8,014 nucleotides of DNA from Bacteroidales bacterium (GTDB lineage Bacteria > Bacteroidota > Bacteroidia > Bacteroidales > VadinHA17). Location of the stretch: the NCBI GenBank assembly GCA_003518245.1, contig DOZA01000343.1:1-8014 (forward strand), read 5' to 3'. A program made the translations under genes and the position numbers. The notes under the pieces were generated by a model that searched no databases, was not told where the DNA came from, and saw only the letters and a list, made by a program, of their open reading frames with translations. Shown here one piece after another: positions 6,020-8,014 of the stretch (its first letter is position 1; every line of letters begins with the position of its first letter).

Positions 6020-7159
6020 ATGCGAATGTTTGCGGTTCAGGTTTCTATCATTGAGTTAATATTATTAGTACTATTTGCAATTGCAGTATTCATGCAATTA
6101 TTTTATTATTTTATTTTCTACTTGCGCCCGGGTTTATACAGGCATACAGAAAATACGCGTGAATCAGCACCGGTATCGGTTATTATATGTGCCAGGAATG
6201 AAGCTGATAATCTTAAATCTTTCCTTCCCCTGGTTCTGGAACAGGACTATGATGATTATGAGGTTATAGTCGTTAATGATTGTTCTGATGACGACACTGA
6301 AGACATATTGAAAAAGTACAGTTTTGAATACGACAGGCTGAAAGCTGTCACCATACACAAGGAATTAAGTCTCAGGCACAGTAAAAAGATGGCTTTATTT
6401 ATAGGTATTAAAGAAGCAAAAAATGAGCTTCTGCTACTTACTGATGCCGATTGTCAGCCGGTGACAAGCCACTGGATATCAAGTTTTGCAGCATCTTTTT
6501 CACGCAAAACTGATTTTGTTATCGGATATGGAGGATACATCAGGGGAAAAGGCCTGTTGAATAAGTATATCAGATACGATTCGATGTTCATAGCAATGCA
6601 ATATTCAGGGATGGCAATGGCCGGCCTGCCATATATGGGCGTTGGACGTAACCTGGCCTATAAGAAATCAGTATTTATGAAAAACAGGGGGTTCGGACCA
6701 AATTTCTACCTTCAATCAGGTGATGATGACCTGTTTGTCAATAAGCTGGCCCGGAAAAGAAACACTATTGTAAATCTTGATCCTGCTTCATTTACCCGTT
6801 CCATTCCTTCAGCAACATGGAAGAATTATTATAAGCAAAAAATCAGGCATCTTTCAACTGCATCTCTTTACCGTAATATTACCAAACTATTCTTAATAAT
6901 TGAACCGGTATCAAGATTGCTGTTCTATTCTCTTCTCATTGTTCTGCTCCTTATTACAAAGCTCTATATCCCTGTTATCATCTTGGCTTCATTTGTTATC
7001 CTGAGTAAATTTATAACCCTTGCCCTTGTCCAAAAGAATTTGAACGAAATAGATTTATTAGTATTTTCGCTTATATTTGATATAATATCTCCCATTCTGA
7101 CCGTTTATTTCTTAATAAACTCAACACTTAAAAGATACCAGTACTACGAATGGAAATAA
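6020..7159 (+). CDS. Membrane-bound family 2 glycosyltransferase
   Basis: Transfers a sugar from a nucleotide-sugar donor to an unidentified acceptor, probably on the cytoplasmic face of the inner membrane. It is 379 aa. A transmembrane segment at about 10-34 precedes a GT-A domain: PVSVIICARNEADNL (51-65), DYEVIVVNDCSDDDTEDI (79-96), the metal-binding DxD in TDADCQP (141-147), and the acceptor-side acidic motif SGDDDLF (233-239). KQKIRHLS (272-279) is equivalent to the Q/RxxRW motif but has His instead of Trp. Three C-terminal hydrophobic segments follow (about 295-313, 316-337 and 346-366), as in processive-type or lipid-linked glycosyltransferases. The ATG at 6020 is used; a second in-frame ATG at 6026 is possible. 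The stop overlaps the sigma-factor start by 10 bp. Neither donor nor acceptor can be inferred from the sequence; envelope glycan or lipid is the general expectation. Confidence 0.88.
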   Translation: MRMFAVQVSIIELILLVLFAIAVFMQLFYYFIFYLRPGLYRHTENTRESAPVSVIICARNEADNLKSFLPLVLEQDYDDYEVIVVNDCSDDDTEDILKKYSFEYDRLKAVTIHKELSLRHSKKMALFIGIKEAKNELLLLTDADCQPVTSHWISSFAASFSRKTDFVIGYGGYIRGKGLLNKYIRYDSMFIAMQYSGMAMAGLPYMGVGRNLAYKKSVFMKNRGFGPNFYLQSGDDDLFVNKLARKRNTIVNLDPASFTRSIPSATWKNYYKQKIRHLSTASLYRNITKLFLIIEPVSRLLFYSLLIVLLLITKLYIPVIILASFVILSKFITLALVQKNLNEIDLLVFSLIFDIISPILTVYFLINSTLKRYQYYEWK

Positions 7160-7746
7160 AACCTGATCTTTCAGAAAAAGCAAAATATGATCTCAGGCTT
7201 GTTAATCTCGCTGTTGATGGCGATGAGAAAGCTTTTGCTGAGCTAATGAACAGGTACCGTGATTCAATCTATTATATGCTTCTGAAAATGGTTAACAACC
7301 CTTCTGATGCTGATGATCTAACAATAGAAGCTTTCGGCAAGGCATTTAAAAATATCCATCTATATACTCCTAATTACGCGTTCAGCACCTGGCTTTTCAG
7401 GATAGCTACCAATAATTGTATTGACTTTATCAGGAAAAAGAAGTCAGCTCCCACTGCTATTGATCAGCAGCAGGACGAACAGGAAGATCCTGCCTCTCAC
7501 CTGCAGTCAGACTTGCCAGGACCTGAAGAAGAAATGATGCAAAAACAAAAAATCAAGCATCTCTCTCATGTGGTAAGCCAGCTGAAACCTAAATACCGGA
7601 GGCTTATTGAGTTAAGATATTATAAAGAATACTCATATGATGAGATTTCCAATGAACTGAATCTGCCCCTGGGAACTGTCAAAGCACAGATATTCAGGGC
7701 CAAAGAATTACTATATAATATACTTAATAAGACTGAAAATATCTAG
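7150..7746 (+). CDS. RNA polymerase sigma factor, sigma-70 family, ECF type
   Basis: Alternative sigma factor that directs RNA polymerase to a set of promoters not identifiable here. It is 198 aa, normal for ECF factors. Region 2 spans about 27-97, with AFAELMNRYRDSIYYML (28-44), the core-binding DADDLTIEAFGKAFKNI (53-69) and the -10 recognition stretch FSTWLFRIATNNCIDFIRKK (78-97). An acidic, glutamine-rich linker (103-132) leads to region 4 (about 138-193), where YSYDEISNELNLPLGTVKAQ (161-180) is the helix-turn-helix that reads the -35 region. The start codon lies inside the glycosyltransferase gene (10-bp overlap, different frame), and its stop shares one base with the rsmG start. No transmembrane anti-sigma gene and no SusC/FecR-type gene follows, so it is not arranged like the common TonB-linked ECF units. 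Control by a cognate anti-sigma is not evident. Confidence 0.92.
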   Translation: MEIKPDLSEKAKYDLRLVNLAVDGDEKAFAELMNRYRDSIYYMLLKMVNNPSDADDLTIEAFGKAFKNIHLYTPNYAFSTWLFRIATNNCIDFIRKKKSAPTAIDQQQDEQEDPASHLQSDLPGPEEEMMQKQKIKHLSHVVSQLKPKYRRLIELRYYKEYSYDEISNELNLPLGTVKAQIFRAKELLYNILNKTENI

Positions 7747-8014
7747 TGGTTAACCAGATTTTAAAATATTTCGGTTCCCTTCCAAAAGAAAAATGTGACA
7801 AGCTGAACCTCCTGAAAGAAATATATTCTTACTGGAACCACAGAATAAACATCATATCGCGAAAAGATCTTGATAATTTCACCCTGCACCATGTAATCCA
7901 TTCCCTAAGTATAAGTAAGATTATTGAGTTCAAACCCGGAACAAAAATCCTGGATGCCGGAACAGGCGGAGGGCTGCCCGGAATTCCACTTGCTATAATA
8001 TTCCCTGAGGTATC
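7746..8014 (+). CDS. rsmG: 16S rRNA (guanine527-N7)-methyltransferase RsmG, N-terminal part (cut by window end)
   Basis: SAM-dependent enzyme that makes m7G527 in the 530 loop of 16S rRNA (formerly GidB). My translation of the frame after the sigma-factor stop is open for 89 codons to the window end. Typical features are the LLKEIYSYWNHRINIISRKD stretch (22-41), HHVIHSLSI (48-56) and the SAM-binding motif I, KILDAGTGGGLPGIPLAI (67-84). The start codon is GTG at 7746-7748, sharing its G with the preceding TAG stop (TAGTG), which points to translational coupling. No ATG is available near the conserved N terminus. Full-length RsmG is about 205-215 aa, so more than half is outside the window. Confidence 0.93.
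   Translation, partial: MVNQILKYFGSLPKEKCDKLNLLKEIYSYWNHRINIISRKDLDNFTLHHVIHSLSISKIIEFKPGTKILDAGTGGGLPGIPLAIIFPEV

Noticed and set aside
1..8014. CRISPR array, mobile element, defence system or horizontally acquired island
   Set aside because: No regular repeats, transposase, integrase, tRNA junction or abrupt change in composition was seen; the genes are core functions in plausible Bacteroidota order.

Overview
The window reads as an ordinary chromosomal core segment of a member of the Bacteroidota, probably near Bacteroidales or Marinilabiliales. The evidence is the protein sequences themselves, the AT-rich composition, the near absence of Shine-Dalgarno sequences before start codons, and three exact matches to the Bacteroidota -7 promoter element TAnnTTTG in intergenic DNA. 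No tRNA, rRNA, CRISPR array, insertion sequence, phage gene or plasmid function was found. Almost all of the sequence is explained by nine genes, two of them cut by the window ends.

Layout from left to right. (1) The 5' part of dnaB (replicative helicase) runs leftward off the window. (2) A 236-bp divergent spacer carries a probable dnaB promoter and a 12-bp-stem hairpin. (3) ispE (isoprenoid precursor kinase of the MEP pathway) runs rightward. (4) Two leftward genes form an acyl-CoA carboxyltransferase / biotin carrier pair. The carrier's 3' end overlaps the 3' end of ispE by 26 bp in convergent orientation. (5) A 204-bp spacer holds a near-repeat and a possible promoter. (6) Two leftward genes, tgt (queuosine tRNA modification) followed by lptG-like (LPS export permease), are joined by a TAATG stop/start overlap. 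(7) A 138-bp divergent spacer has a good -7 element facing each way. (8) Three tightly overlapping rightward genes follow: a membrane family 2 glycosyltransferase, an ECF-type sigma factor, and the 5' part of rsmG (16S rRNA m7G527 methyltransferase), which runs off the right end.

The genes serve housekeeping roles: replication, isoprenoid synthesis, acyl-CoA carboxylation or decarboxylation, tRNA and rRNA modification, and envelope biogenesis. No previously undescribed system is evident. The points most worth checking are a Tgt that has lost all three zinc-binding cysteines, a carboxyltransferase/carrier pair with no biotin carboxylase or membrane decarboxylase subunit beside it, the hairpin cluster in the dnaB/ispE spacer, and the coupled glycosyltransferase-sigma-rsmG chain with no visible anti-sigma gene.
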